Shown here: positions 1 to 7,164 of the stretch, piece by piece
Layout of the letters: each line of letters opens with the position of its first letter
Numbering within the stretch: the stretch's first letter is position 1
From: Brevibacillus porteri
GTDB lineage: Bacteria; Bacillota; Bacilli; Brevibacillales; Brevibacillaceae
Direction of reading: 5' to 3'
DNA length: 64,000 nucleotides
Assembly: GCF_003013475.1 (NCBI RefSeq)
Contig: NZ_PXZO01000027.1
Location: 82,214-146,213, forward strand
Notes under the pieces: generated by a model
Seen by the model: only the letters and a program-made list of their open reading frames with translations
Told to the model about the DNA's origin: nothing
The model's database searches: none
Made by a program: the position numbers and the translations under genes

Positions 1-917
1 ATAACGACGATCAGCGTTAATGTCACGTGTATCATTTTCCATGCTGGCGAAATTCCTGGCTCCATCAATTGATGGTGGAACCCAACTGGGATGGAGAACA
101 AGAGCAAGCAGAGAAAGGCAAGTCGACTGAGCGAATCACTGAAGACATGACCGCCAATGATTCTTGGTAAGCATACATACCACGCCATATAAGCAGGCAA
201 TAGCCAAAAATAAACGAGTGGATGACCGAAAAACCAGAACAGCGTACGGCTGAGCATGACGTTAATCGTTGGGACCAGCCCGAGTGACCACGGGATAAGT
301 TGGAACAGAACCTCAACCGCTACAGGAATTGTCGCTGTAATCCACAAGACATAGGTAGTCACACCCATGAAGACGAACAACGGGGACATTTTCCCTTTAT
401 TTTCACGTTTCCATTTACGATAGCTGGCAAAAACCCCGAATCCCGCTAGCCAGCTACCTACTACGAGCAAGGCAGAACCAATGTAAAAGTACGGAGATGC
501 TTTCAGTGGTGCGTAGAACGTATAAAGGACAGAGGCTTCATTCAGCAGAATGGTAACAACAGCCATCAATGTCCCTACCGTCATGAGAATCCAGCCGGCC
601 CATCCAAATTTTAGAGCGGCTCCGTGCAAGGAACCACCTGTCGTGCGGGCGACTCCTGAGAAAATAAATCCGACGATGAAGTACGTGGTAAATATAAGTG
701 CCATCAATACGCCGTGGGCGGTCAAAATTTGATAGTAATTTGTCCAGCTCGGCAGTTCCATGATTCCACCGCGAACCATGCCCTGTACCATCCCTGCCAC
801 AGCTGCCAATCCGAATGCAATATAAGCTACCCACACATAGGCCAAACTAAGTGTTGCCGCAGAACGCTGAACCGGAACATGGGGGAGTGTATCGTCGATC
901 TTCCGTGCGATTACCAT
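1..917 (-). CDS. cbaA: ba3-type cytochrome c oxidase subunit I (partial)
   Basis: This is the heme-copper subunit that reduces oxygen in the membrane. The ORF starts at an ATG at 917 behind AGGTGAAT and runs off the left edge, leaving about 305 codons. The visible part contains many hydrophobic segments and the copper-site signature WFFGHPLVYFWLLP. The segment YYQILTAHGVLMAL carries a heme-ligand-type histidine. The WFFGHPLVYF form and the short partner subunit II point to the B (ba3) family rather than caa3. It is the last visible gene of an operon read leftward from subunit IIa and subunit II, with 15 bp before it. The C-terminus is not in the window. Confidence 0.9.
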   Translation of the reverse strand, partial: MVIARKIDDTLPHVPVQRSAATLSLAYVWVAYIAFGLAAVAGMVQGMVRGGIMELPSWTNYYQILTAHGVLMALIFTTYFIVGFIFSGVARTTGGSLHGAALKFGWAGWILMTVGTLMAVVTILLNEASVLYTFYAPLKASPYFYIGSALLVVGSWLAGFGVFASYRKWKRENKGKMSPLFVFMGVTTYVLWITATIPVAVEVLFQLIPWSLGLVPTINVMLSRTLFWFFGHPLVYFWLLPAYMAWYVCLPRIIGGHVFSDSLSRLAFLCLLLFSIPVGFHHQLMEPGISPAWKMIHVTLTLIVV

Positions 918-932
918 AGGATTCACCTACCT

Positions 933-1400
933 TTATTTCACAATAATCGTGGTCGCCATTACCTGATGACCTGCGCCACAGTATTCGTTACAAAGGATCA
1001 AATACTCACCTGGCTCGTCAAACGTGTGTGTCGCCGAGCTGATGTGTCCAGGCAGAACCATGAAGTTAATGTTGGTCTCTGGAATCTGGAATCCGTGAAT
1101 AACGTCTGGACTCGTGACGTGGAAATTCACCGTTGCGCCAACAGGTATTTCCATCTTGTTCGGAGCGAAGCCGAACGCAAATGCTGTCATGTAAGCGTCG
1201 TATTCGTTGTCTCCTACCTGTTTCAAGCCTGGTTTATCAAAAGGAGGTGTCTCCGTAACCTTCTCCGGATCAATCATTTCCATATTACTTGGCGGAGCCA
1301 TCCCCATGGCAAACGCATTGACGCACAACAATACAATAAATAAGGCCAAACCACCTGCGCCAAGCATCAACCAGATTTTTTCATATCGATGCAAATGCAT
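933..1400 (-). CDS. cbaB: ba3-type cytochrome c oxidase subunit II
   Basis: This subunit carries the CuA centre that takes electrons from cytochrome c. The 155-residue protein has one N-terminal membrane helix (about 10-32) and then a cupredoxin domain. CuA ligands are visible: His102 in DVIHGF, and Cys137, Glu139, Cys141, His145 and Met148 in CNEYCGAGHQVM. A single helix and short length are typical of ba3 oxidases; caa3 subunit II is longer and has two helices. The ATG lies behind AAAGGAGGG. It sits between subunit IIa and subunit I and is co-oriented with both. Confidence 0.93.
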   Translation of the reverse strand: MHLHRYEKIWLMLGAGGLALFIVLLCVNAFAMGMAPPSNMEMIDPEKVTETPPFDKPGLKQVGDNEYDAYMTAFAFGFAPNKMEIPVGATVNFHVTSPDVIHGFQIPETNINFMVLPGHISSATHTFDEPGEYLILCNEYCGAGHQVMATTIIVK

Positions 1401-1423
1401 AAGTACCCTCCTTTACTTCCTAA

Positions 1424-1591
1424 TTACGCCCTATCCAGGAAAAGCCCGAATACACCCAACCAACCGACAAGAATAATACCTCCGACGATCAGAACCGCGA
1501 CAAACGTTCCCTTCAAGTCTTCCTGGTTCGTTTGCAGCTTGCTGGATTTAGATTTCTTGCCTTTCTCCGCCTTGTCAACTTGCGTCTCCAT
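1424..1591 (-). CDS. Small cytochrome oxidase subunit IIa-like protein
   Basis: A 55-residue single-pass membrane protein with a lysine-rich N-terminus (about 1-30) and one helix (about 31-50, GTFVAVLIVGGIILVGWLGV). Small subunit IIa proteins of ba3 oxidases have this form and supply the helix missing from subunit II. I chose the ATG at 1591 because AAAGGAG stands 8-9 bases upstream; a longer reading to 1621 has no good ribosome binding site. It is first in the oxidase operon, behind a candidate activator-dependent promoter at 1648-1676. Assignment rests on size, topology and position. Confidence 0.75.
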   Translation of the reverse strand: METQVDKAEKGKKSKSSKLQTNQEDLKGTFVAVLIVGGIILVGWLGVFGLFLDRA

Positions 1592-1647
1592 CGCGCTCTT
1601 CTCCTTTCCTACGTGCCTCATGGGCGCGGTGTAGTATTCACGCCTTC

Positions 1648-1676
1648 ATTTTACCGCTGGAACCCCTTGGAAGTAA
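1648..1676 (-). promoter_or_regulatory. Candidate promoter of the ba3 oxidase operon
   Basis: On the minus strand a -10 TAAAAT (1648-1653) follows, after 17 bases, a poor -35 TTACTT (1671-1676). A weak -35 with activator-like palindromes just upstream suits an activator-dependent promoter. Confidence 0.45.
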
Positions 1677-1679
1677 TTC

Positions 1680-1713
1680 GGGGAAATCCCCTAAAATGTT
1701 CTGGGAAACCCCT
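1680..1713 (-). promoter_or_regulatory. Two NreC-like palindromes upstream of the oxidase promoter
   Basis: GGGGATTTCCCC (1680-1691) and AGGGGTTTCCCA (1702-1713), minus-strand sense, share a GGG-N4-CCC core. Their centres are 22 bp apart, about two helical turns, just upstream of the candidate -35. Published NreC sites are TAGGG-N4-CCCTA. A related palindrome lies at the promoter of the nreB-like gene (5405-5416). Confidence 0.45.
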
Positions 1714-1729
1714 GATTTCGACCGTTTTA

Positions 1730-1745
1730 TGACCGTTTTTGGTCA
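1730..1745. promoter_or_regulatory. Inverted repeat TGACC-N6-GGTCA
   Basis: A perfect 5-bp-arm inverted repeat upstream of the oxidase promoter. One arm is part of a direct repeat of AAAACGGTC (minus sense, 1721-1741). It may be a further operator; the binding protein is unknown. Confidence 0.25.
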
Positions 1746-1761
1746 CAGGTTCGACACAAAA

Positions 1762-1790
1762 AAAGACGACCCCTTATTGGGATCGTCTTT
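1762..1790 (-). terminator. Rho-independent terminator
   Basis: Minus-strand stem AAAGACGATCCC / GGGGTCGTCTTT (one G-U pair, 5-base loop) followed by a T run. It insulates the oxidase operon from minus-strand transcripts arriving from the right. Confidence 0.75.
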
Positions 1791-2116
1791 AGACTTATTG
1801 TAGCCTCGACAAAAATCATGACCGCTCTTGAGCTAGCAGGCCTGAGCGGTCATCCCCGTTTTAAATTCTACTGAGTCGATCCCCCGTCTACTGTACGATA
1901 GACCAGAGCGCTGGAACACTCTGGTCTATTTATTTTGCCATCGTTACTTAGCTTTTTCATAGCATATGGTTTTTATGTTGACATGGAAGACTTGAATAAC
2001 AAAAAGAGCCATGAAGATACTGCTCTTTTTTGCTTGTAATGGGAATATACCGCAAAAGAGAAGGTCTTCACTTTGCTACTCATCCCTCCCCTCTTATGTA
2101 TTTGGAAACAGAAAAA
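1791..2116. other. Gene-free stretch with three strong hairpins
   Basis: No convincing ORF. Three hairpins are present: ATGACCGCTC/GAGCGGTCAT (1818-1853, T run on the minus side), ATAGACCAGAG/CTCTGGTCTAT (1898-1929, TTATTTT on the plus side), and AAAAGAGC/GCTCTTTT (2002-2029, T runs on both sides). It is enclosed by minus-strand terminators at 1762-1790 and 2117-2157. It may encode a small RNA, but no clear promoter was seen. Confidence 0.4.
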
Positions 2117-2157
2117 CAGAAGGGGATAGGACGAAATTAACCATCTTACCCCTTCTG
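2117..2157 (-). terminator. Terminator after the 2195-3324 gene cluster
   Basis: Minus-strand stem CAGAAGGGG/CCCCTTCTG (9 bp, perfect), then TTTTTC. Confidence 0.75.
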
Positions 2158-2194
2158 CGTCATACTAAAACAAGCTTAATTGGAAGCACTTCTC

Positions 2195-2587
2195 TTATTC
2201 TTTGTCCTCAATTGCCTCATGATTGGAGATCAATTCAAATTCTCCAATTTGAGTTTCTCCGTTCACATCATAAAGGGGGATAATTTGAACATCGCCCTTA
2301 TCGTGATTCTGTTCAAGCGCTTCTTGAATTGTCTTGACTACTGGGGTTAAATCCTCTGCTCGTACGTATCCTTCTTCCCCATTTGTGCCGACAGCAGAAA
2401 TCAAATCTGGGAATTCGCCTACTGACTCTTCAGACAATCCAGAACCGTAGGTTTCACCGTTGTCGTTTACATCGTATTCATCCAGTGATAGCAATTCCTC
2501 TATACTTGGTGAAGTTTCAGTTTCTTTTGCAAAAGAAGACCCTATTAGTTCTTGTTTGGGAGATTTATATCCAGTCACTTTGGGCAT
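2195..2587 (-). CDS. Small protein of unknown function, paralogue of 2917-3324
   Basis: I do not recognise a characterised family. The 130-residue protein has no signal peptide or membrane helix. Its second half, from NDNGETYGSG through EFPDLISAVGTNGEEGYVR to IPLYDVNGETQIGEFELI, matches the protein at 2917-3324 motif for motif, so the two are paralogues. Similar short proteins in bacilli are sometimes labelled as relatives of the BlaR1/M56 sensor, but no peptidase motif is visible here. The start ATG lies behind GGAAG and overlaps the previous ORF by 23 bp. Terminator at 2117-2157. Confidence 0.6.
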   Translation of the reverse strand: MPKVTGYKSPKQELIGSSFAKETETSPSIEELLSLDEYDVNDNGETYGSGLSEESVGEFPDLISAVGTNGEEGYVRAEDLTPVVKTIQEALEQNHDKGDVQIIPLYDVNGETQIGEFELISNHEAIEDKE

Positions 2588-2888
2588 AGTATCTTCCAGG
2601 AGTTATTATACGTGGGGAATACCCAGTCCAACCTGCAACTTCGGAGTCATTATACTCCATGCTACTTGCTGTTTTCAAAGTTCCATTATCATCATACAAG
2701 AATGCTTGTCCACCCATATAACCGATTGGTACACTCCGAGCGGTATCAATATAGACAACGGCTTCCACTGAATCGTCACCTCCACGCGTCCCAGTACGCT
2801 CCCATACCTCAGATGTAAACGAATAGCTAATTCCTTTTACCGTTATCTTATACGGATCTGCTTTTTCACTTTTCGCTCTCCTCACCAT
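2565..2888 (-). CDS. Unknown protein, possibly a 5'-broken gene
   Basis: The frame is open from 3053 to 2565, but its first third overlaps the preceding gene. The conserved-looking part begins near KADPYKITVKGISYSF and ends PGRYYAQSDWI, ahead of the next gene. The ATG at 2888 is the first one clear of the previous gene, yet no ribosome binding site precedes it. A good GGTGAGGAG does lie just inside, followed 8 bases later by GTG AAA AAG CAG in another frame that soon stops. That looks like the start of a secreted protein whose reading frame has been disrupted. Start and integrity are unresolved. Confidence 0.4.
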   Translation of the reverse strand: MVRRAKSEKADPYKITVKGISYSFTSEVWERTGTRGGDDSVEAVVYIDTARSVPIGYMGGQAFLYDDNGTLKTASSMEYNDSEVAGWTGYSPRIITPGRYYAQSDWI

Positions 2889-2916
2889 ATTGTGTTGGAT
2901 TATATGTTGTGCTACA

Positions 2917-3324
2917 TTAATCCCTTCTCGAAGAATACAGCCTAAATTCTCCAATGACAGTTTTGCCATCTGATTTATATAAAGGTATTGATTTGTAGCC
3001 GAGTTCTTCCATCGATTTCTGGTAAGCATAGGCTTCTTCGGGCGTAGAAACATTTGAATTCAAATCAGTGGCTTTTACATATCCATTGACACCATTTTCG
3101 CCAGTTGCACTAATTAAATCTGGTACTTGTGTTGTGCCCGCAGGGTAAGGTCCTTGTCCATAAGTTTGTCCCTGCTCATTTATTGGATAGTTAGGAATGC
3201 TTGGATTAGAAGCACCCTTGTAATTCATCGTAGAAAACAATGCTCCGCTCTGATTTATTACAAGCACAGCTACGAAACCTAATACGGCCAATGAAACTCC
3301 AATAAATACCTTTTTTTCATTCAA
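2917..3324 (-). CDS. Membrane-anchored small protein of unknown function
   Basis: 135 residues with an N-terminal membrane helix (about 6-24, VFIGVSLAVLGFVAVLVI) and an extracytoplasmic remainder. The domain after residue 45 (NEQGQTYGQG, VPDLISATGENGVNGYVKATDL, IPLYKSDGKTVIGEF) is shared with the protein at 2195-2587, which lacks the helix. The start is TTG behind AGAAGGG; an ATG nearby is out of frame. First gene of a three-gene minus-strand cluster. Function unknown. Confidence 0.6.
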   Translation of the reverse strand: MNEKKVFIGVSLAVLGFVAVLVINQSGALFSTMNYKGASNPSIPNYPINEQGQTYGQGPYPAGTTQVPDLISATGENGVNGYVKATDLNSNVSTPEEAYAYQKSMEELGYKSIPLYKSDGKTVIGEFRLYSSRRD

Positions 3325-3591
3325 TGACCACTTACCCTTCTTTTGTATAGTAGGTTCTGTTTGTTATGACGCAAAAAGGGTCCTAAATGTTTTATGTCAG
3401 CACATAATGTGAGGAAGCTGTGATACTTACGTCAGAAAAAGGAATATTTATCCTTTTTTGCAAATAACAACATATCACTTTCTTGATGTGTACTTCTTTC
3501 AAGTGAATTTATGAAATAGGATCTTTATGATTAGTGCTAAAGTTCCGAACTACTCCCCCGTAATGGAGACTTTCTGCTACGGCTGAAAACA
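3325..3591. other. Intergenic region with a plus-strand hairpin
   Basis: No gene seen. AAAAAGGA/TCCTTTTT (3436-3458) resembles a weak terminator, and CACATAATGTG (about 3402-3412) is a near-palindrome. It presumably holds the promoter of the 3324-2195 cluster. Confidence 0.3.
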
Positions 3592-3621
3592 AATAAGACT
3601 CGCAAATTAGCGAGTCTTATT
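3592..3621 (-). terminator. Terminator of the NreBC-like operon
   Basis: Perfect 12-bp stem AATAAGACTCGC/GCGAGTCTTATT, 17 bp after the regulator's stop. On the minus strand TTGTTTTC follows. Confidence 0.8.
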
Positions 3622-3637
3622 ATCTTCCACCAATTAT

Positions 3638-4294
3638 CTATTCAAAATCAAGCCAGCCCTTCTTAATCGCATACCGCACCAAATCAGGGCGGGTACGCAG
3701 ATGGAGCTTTTCCATAATATGCGCTTTATGCGATTCTACCGTCTTGACGGAAACAGTGAGCTGCTCCGCAATTTCCTTGTTACTAAAGCCCTTGGCAATC
3801 AAGACCAGCACTTCTTTTTCCCGATCAGTCAGGATGTCGTACTTGGCCTGCTCCTCACCGTTCTTGACCATTTGCAGAAATTCCTCGATCAGAGATTTCG
3901 TTGCAGATGGATACAAATAGGCCATGCCCTGATTGACCGAACGGATCGCCGTAATCAAATCGAGGTCAGGGGCGCTTTTTAAAATATAGCCAGCAGCACC
4001 TGCTTGGAGTACCCGAAACAGGTATTCCTCGTCATCATGCATCGTAAGCACGAGCACCTGAATGTCGGGTGCCGTTTCCTTCAGTCTGGCAGTTGCCGTC
4101 AAGCCGTTTTCCCCTGGCGGCATGCTCAAGTCCATCAAGACGACGTCGGGCCGGACTTCCCATGCTTTTTCACATGCCTCTTTTCCGTCAGCTGCATAAC
4201 CGACGACTTCCATGTCCTCCTGGGCGTTGATCAGCATCCCCAGCCCAGAGCGTACAATCGCATGATCATCAGCGATCAAGACGCGAATGGTCAT
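3638..4294 (-). CDS. nreC: NarL/LuxR-family response regulator (NreC-like)
   Basis: A 218-residue DNA-binding response regulator. The receiver domain (about 1-120) has the acidic pocket ADDH, phosphoacceptor Asp55 in VLMDLSMP, and Lys in YILKSA. The C-terminal LuxR helix-turn-helix (about 150-215) shows LTDREKEVLVLIAKGFSNKEIA and VKTVESHKAHIMEKL. The ATG lies behind GGGGGTAGGGA and overlaps the kinase gene by 26 bp, so the two are translationally coupled. Partner identity comes from the kinase's cysteine signature. Palindromes resembling NreC sites lie at this operon's promoter and at the oxidase promoter. Confidence 0.85.
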   Translation of the reverse strand: MTIRVLIADDHAIVRSGLGMLINAQEDMEVVGYAADGKEACEKAWEVRPDVVLMDLSMPPGENGLTATARLKETAPDIQVLVLTMHDDEEYLFRVLQAGAAGYILKSAPDLDLITAIRSVNQGMAYLYPSATKSLIEEFLQMVKNGEEQAKYDILTDREKEVLVLIAKGFSNKEIAEQLTVSVKTVESHKAHIMEKLHLRTRPDLVRYAIKKGWLDFE

Positions 4295-5339
4295 TCCCTA
4301 CCCCCTCCTTCGGCACCGGAATTCGGACGATCACCGTCGTTCCTTCCTCGGGTGCGGAGCGAATATCAACGGTACCACCAAGCAGCTGGGCACGCTCCTT
4401 CATGCCAAACACACCGAGACCTTTGCCGATGTTCAATGTTTTCTCTACTTCAAACCCTACGCCGTCATCCACAATCGTGACGACAATTTCCTTCTCCCTA
4501 TTCTCGAACATGATTCCCAGATGGCTCGCCTTTGCGTATTTTGCCGTATTAGTCATGGCTTCCTGTACAATCCGGTATAACGCTGTTTCCATCGCAGCGG
4601 AGTATCTGCGTTTCTCCCCCTGAACATGCAACTCCACCTGGATGTGAAACGTCTTTTCCACCCGTTTCATCAACGAACGTAATGCAGGGAGTAAACCGAG
4701 ATCATCCAGTGCAGACGGACGCAGCTCCAGCGCCATGCGCTTCACTTCCTCCATCGCCTTGGAAGTCATATTCACCAATTCCGTGACATGCTGCATAACC
4801 GGCTCGCTCAATTCTCGTTGTCTGACTACGTTTAGTCCCACTAAAATACTATAAAGCGCCTGCCCTACGCCATCATGCAGCTCCCGGGCGATGCGCTTTC
4901 GTTCTTCTTCTTGTGCTTGGATTGCAAAATTCGTCAGCTTGTACTGGTAGCGCTCTTTTTCCACTCGCTGTTGCGCAGACATATCACGCAAAATCATGAC
5001 CAGCTTCCCCTGCGATTCATCCTCTAGTCTCGCAGAGCTGGCAGCGACAGGGTAATCCACACCCGATTTCGTTCGAAGCCTCATCTCGAATGAAGGCATT
5101 TGCACGCGCTTAAAAAAGCAATCCGTGCAGCTCGTTTCTTCCATACACGTTGCCATTCCGAGACACAGCTCGCAAATATGTTTATCTCGAATCAGCTCTT
5201 CTTCTGTCCAGCCCGTCATCTGCTCCAACGCAGCATTGGCCTTTACGATTCGTCCCTCATGATCAATTACCAGGATCGCATCGCTAGCGTTGGCAAAGAT
5301 GGACTGCATCAGGGAGAGCACTTCACTCGACGCACCCAT
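4269..5339 (-). CDS. nreB: PAS sensor histidine kinase with NreB-type cysteine cluster
   Basis: A cytoplasmic kinase of 356 residues without membrane segments: PAS domain (about 8-125), HisKA_3 dimerisation domain with the phosphoacceptor His155 in RIARELHDGVGQ, and a C-terminal HATPase (DDGVGF, GLGVFGMKER). Within PAS, Cys56, Cys59, Cys71 and Cys74 are spaced C-x2-C-x11-C-x2-C, the spacing that binds the oxygen-labile [4Fe-4S] cluster in staphylococcal NreB. A fifth cysteine is Cys65. I chose the ATG at 5339 because AAAGGAGG precedes it; a TTG at 5360 would include that ribosome binding site. Inferred role: oxygen sensing and control of respiration. Confidence 0.87.
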   Translation of the reverse strand: MGASSEVLSLMQSIFANASDAILVIDHEGRIVKANAALEQMTGWTEEELIRDKHICELCLGMATCMEETSCTDCFFKRVQMPSFEMRLRTKSGVDYPVAASSARLEDESQGKLVMILRDMSAQQRVEKERYQYKLTNFAIQAQEEERKRIARELHDGVGQALYSILVGLNVVRQRELSEPVMQHVTELVNMTSKAMEEVKRMALELRPSALDDLGLLPALRSLMKRVEKTFHIQVELHVQGEKRRYSAAMETALYRIVQEAMTNTAKYAKASHLGIMFENREKEIVVTIVDDGVGFEVEKTLNIGKGLGVFGMKERAQLLGGTVDIRSAPEEGTTVIVRIPVPKEGVGNDHSRLDR

Positions 5340-5362
5340 GCGCTCCTCCTTTTGAGACAATC

Positions 5363-5392
5363 ATTCTATCGTTATTGTAAAGTTTCCATAAA
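5363..5392 (-). promoter_or_regulatory. Candidate nreBC promoter
   Basis: Minus strand: TAGAAT (5363-5368), 18-base spacer, TTTATG (5387-5392). Weak match to consensus; an activator-like palindrome lies just upstream. Confidence 0.3.
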
Positions 5393-5404
5393 AGAAAGTG
5401 TATC

Positions 5405-5416
5405 AGGGAATTCCCT
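5405..5416. promoter_or_regulatory. NreC-like palindrome AGGGAATTCCCT
   Basis: A perfect 12-bp palindrome between the divergent nreB-like and acetyltransferase genes. It matches the AGGG-N4-CCCT core of NreC sites and suggests autoregulation. Confidence 0.5.
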
Positions 5417-5430
5417 TATCATCATTCGAA

Positions 5431-5458
5431 TTGACATTTTATTAAATTAGAATATCAT
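5431..5458 (+). promoter_or_regulatory. Promoter of the GNAT gene
   Basis: Consensus -35 TTGACA (5431-5436), 16-base spacer, -10 TATCAT (5453-5458), about 40 bp before the start codon. Confidence 0.55.
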
Positions 5459-5500
5459 CTAATTAGATGAACATAAAACATATTGAAAGGAGCTTTTGAC

Positions 5501-6016
5501 ATGCCAAGCACTACTCCCTTCCCAGCCCATAGCGCTCGATTGGTGTTTCAACCCGTCACGGAATACGATTTCCCCGAGCTACTGACGGTGTACAATTCAA
5601 ACCCCGATTATATGGAGTTTGCCTTTGGACAACGGGTCGTCACTTTACAGACAGTAGCAGATGACCATCAAGATAATCTGGCGTTTGCGGACTCCTACAG
5701 CTTTTCGATAAGAGAAGTACACGGTACAGAGATCATCGGGATCGCCCAGTTCATTTTGCGTAATCCGCGAGATGGCCACCCTTGGCTAGGTCTCATCATG
5801 CTGCACAATGCTTACCAAAACCATGGTTACGCTAAAGAATTCCTGGATACGTTAATCGCCTGGTACCGGGAAAACGGCTACACCTCTCTGCATCTGGCCG
5901 TTTTGGAGAAGAATAGCCGGGTCGTACCTTTTTACGAGAGATACGGTTTTGTTGTCTACGAGGAAAGAGAGACGGAAAAACTCGGTCGCGTCATCTGTAT
6001 GAAATACCCGATCTAG
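5501..6016 (+). CDS. GNAT-family N-acetyltransferase
   Basis: A 171-residue acetyl-CoA-dependent acyltransferase of the RimJ/RimL type. The core shows ARLVFQPVTEYDFPELL at the N-terminus, the acetyl-CoA loop region GLIMLHNAYQNHGYAKEFL, and the C-terminal NSRVVPFYERYGFVVYEE. The substrate cannot be told. I chose the ATG at 5501, 8 bases after AAAGGAG. It is monocistronic, divergent from the nreB-like gene, with a shared terminator at 6031-6056. Confidence 0.85.
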   Translation: MPSTTPFPAHSARLVFQPVTEYDFPELLTVYNSNPDYMEFAFGQRVVTLQTVADDHQDNLAFADSYSFSIREVHGTEIIGIAQFILRNPRDGHPWLGLIMLHNAYQNHGYAKEFLDTLIAWYRENGYTSLHLAVLEKNSRVVPFYERYGFVVYEERETEKLGRVICMKYPI

Positions 6017-6030
6017 TCATGAACGCAAAA

Positions 6031-6056
6031 AACGGGATAGCAAATGCCATCCCGTT
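6031..6056. terminator. Bidirectional terminator
   Basis: Stem AACGGGATAGC/GCCATCCCGTT (one mismatch), then TCTTTCTC on plus and an A-rich side that gives T on minus. It serves the converging genes at 5501 and 7038. Confidence 0.7.
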
Positions 6057-6063
6057 CTTTCTC

Positions 6064-7038
6064 TTACTCTACTACGATTTTTTCAGCAGTGCCGATAGGC
6101 GGCAGGCTCTTTGTCATCATTGGGCCGTAAAAGGCAACTACTTGCATATCTTCTTTCAGATCTGCAGGCGAGAGTACTTTGTTGTCTCGCGCATTGATGA
6201 TAACCGTTTTCTCGGTAATGTTCAGGTTGATTTTTTCTTGGGAGGTTTCGGTAATACCGCGACCTTCTACGAGCATTTTGTAGTTGCCATCTTTATCAGC
6301 AGAGATGCTCGCTACTTTTCCCGCTGTTGCCAGGATGTCCTGAGTCTCCAGTCCGCCTTTTACCGTGATGCTGAGCACACTCGTTTGTGGCGGCATGCTC
6401 ATCGCCATGAATTTTTCGGTAGTAGCATCTACAGCCATACCCAGCTTCAAGTCTTCTGGCTTCAGTACTTTACCAGCTTCATCCGTGATTTTCGTATCTT
6501 CCGTCAGGTGCAGGATGATGCCAGACTCGTAAATGTTCAGTGTAACCGAGTAGCCTTTGTCGGATTTGCTGATGTTAGTAATGGTACCTGTACGCATAGG
6601 AGCGATTTCGTCTTCCACTACAGTCACTGCATCATCGGTTACATTCACTTCTGCTTGCAGGATTTCGTCTACGAATTTAACTGGTACATATGTACTGCCA
6701 TTCAGTACACGCGGCTCCGCTCCCAATGTTTTGTACATTTTTGCGAAAGGATAGCGATCCTCTCCTTCTTTTGCGTAGCTGGTGATCGCGCCTCTTTGCA
6801 CTTCTGCTGCTTTTTCCTTGTCGTTCCAGCTTACTTTGAAGCCAAGAGCTTCAGCAACGGGACGAAGTGGAACCAGTACGGTTTGTTGACCTTTATCGAA
6901 GATCGCATCTTGTGCGATTGCTTGACCGTTAATGTTAACGGAAAGTTCTTTTACTGGTTCGGAGGTTGCAGATACCACGCTAGTTCCCAAAACGGCCAGT
7001 GCCGCGATTGTCATCATGCCTGTACGGATTGTTTTCAT
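6064..7038 (-). CDS. Secreted copper-amine-oxidase-N (stalk) domain protein
   Basis: 324 residues with a Sec signal peptide (about 1-24, ending VVSATS). A copper amine oxidase N-terminal-like stalk domain follows (about 35-145): VNINGQAI, VLVPLRPVAEALGF, VSWNDKEKAAEV, STYVPVKFVDEIL. Two similar beta-rich segments come after it (about 150-320). This stalk domain is common in surface proteins of Paenibacillaceae and is not catalytic. The ATG lies behind TTGGAGG. An ECF-type promoter is visible at 7091-7116, implying an envelope-stress role. Exact function unknown. Confidence 0.8.
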   Translation of the reverse strand: MKTIRTGMMTIAALAVLGTSVVSATSEPVKELSVNINGQAIAQDAIFDKGQQTVLVPLRPVAEALGFKVSWNDKEKAAEVQRGAITSYAKEGEDRYPFAKMYKTLGAEPRVLNGSTYVPVKFVDEILQAEVNVTDDAVTVVEDEIAPMRTGTITNISKSDKGYSVTLNIYESGIILHLTEDTKITDEAGKVLKPEDLKLGMAVDATTEKFMAMSMPPQTSVLSITVKGGLETQDILATAGKVASISADKDGNYKMLVEGRGITETSQEKINLNITEKTVIINARDNKVLSPADLKEDMQVVAFYGPMMTKSLPPIGTAEKIVVE

Positions 7039-7090
7039 GTTGTTTACGCCTCCAATGTTCTTGCTTGTTTTTTTGTGTCTCTATTCATTG

Positions 7091-7116
7091 GACGGCACCA
7101 TTTCAGAAACGTTTCA
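7091..7116 (-). promoter_or_regulatory. ECF-sigma-type promoter
   Basis: Minus strand TGAAAC (7111-7116), exactly 16 bases, CGTC (7091-7094). This matches the TGAAAC-N16-CGTC form of Bacillus SigW/SigM/SigX-class promoters, 53 bp before the stalk-protein gene. Confidence 0.6.
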
Positions 7117-7164
7117 ATAAATTTTTCATAGATGTGTAAATCGTTCGCGTATAAGCGAAAAACA

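Noticed and set aside
2011..2283. 90-codon plus-strand frame
   Set aside because: It overlaps a hairpin, a minus-strand terminator and the 3' part of a better-supported minus-strand gene.
6019..7131. 370-codon open frame on the plus strand
   Set aside because: Antisense to the secreted stalk-domain protein, which has a signal peptide, ribosome binding site and promoter; the plus frame has none.
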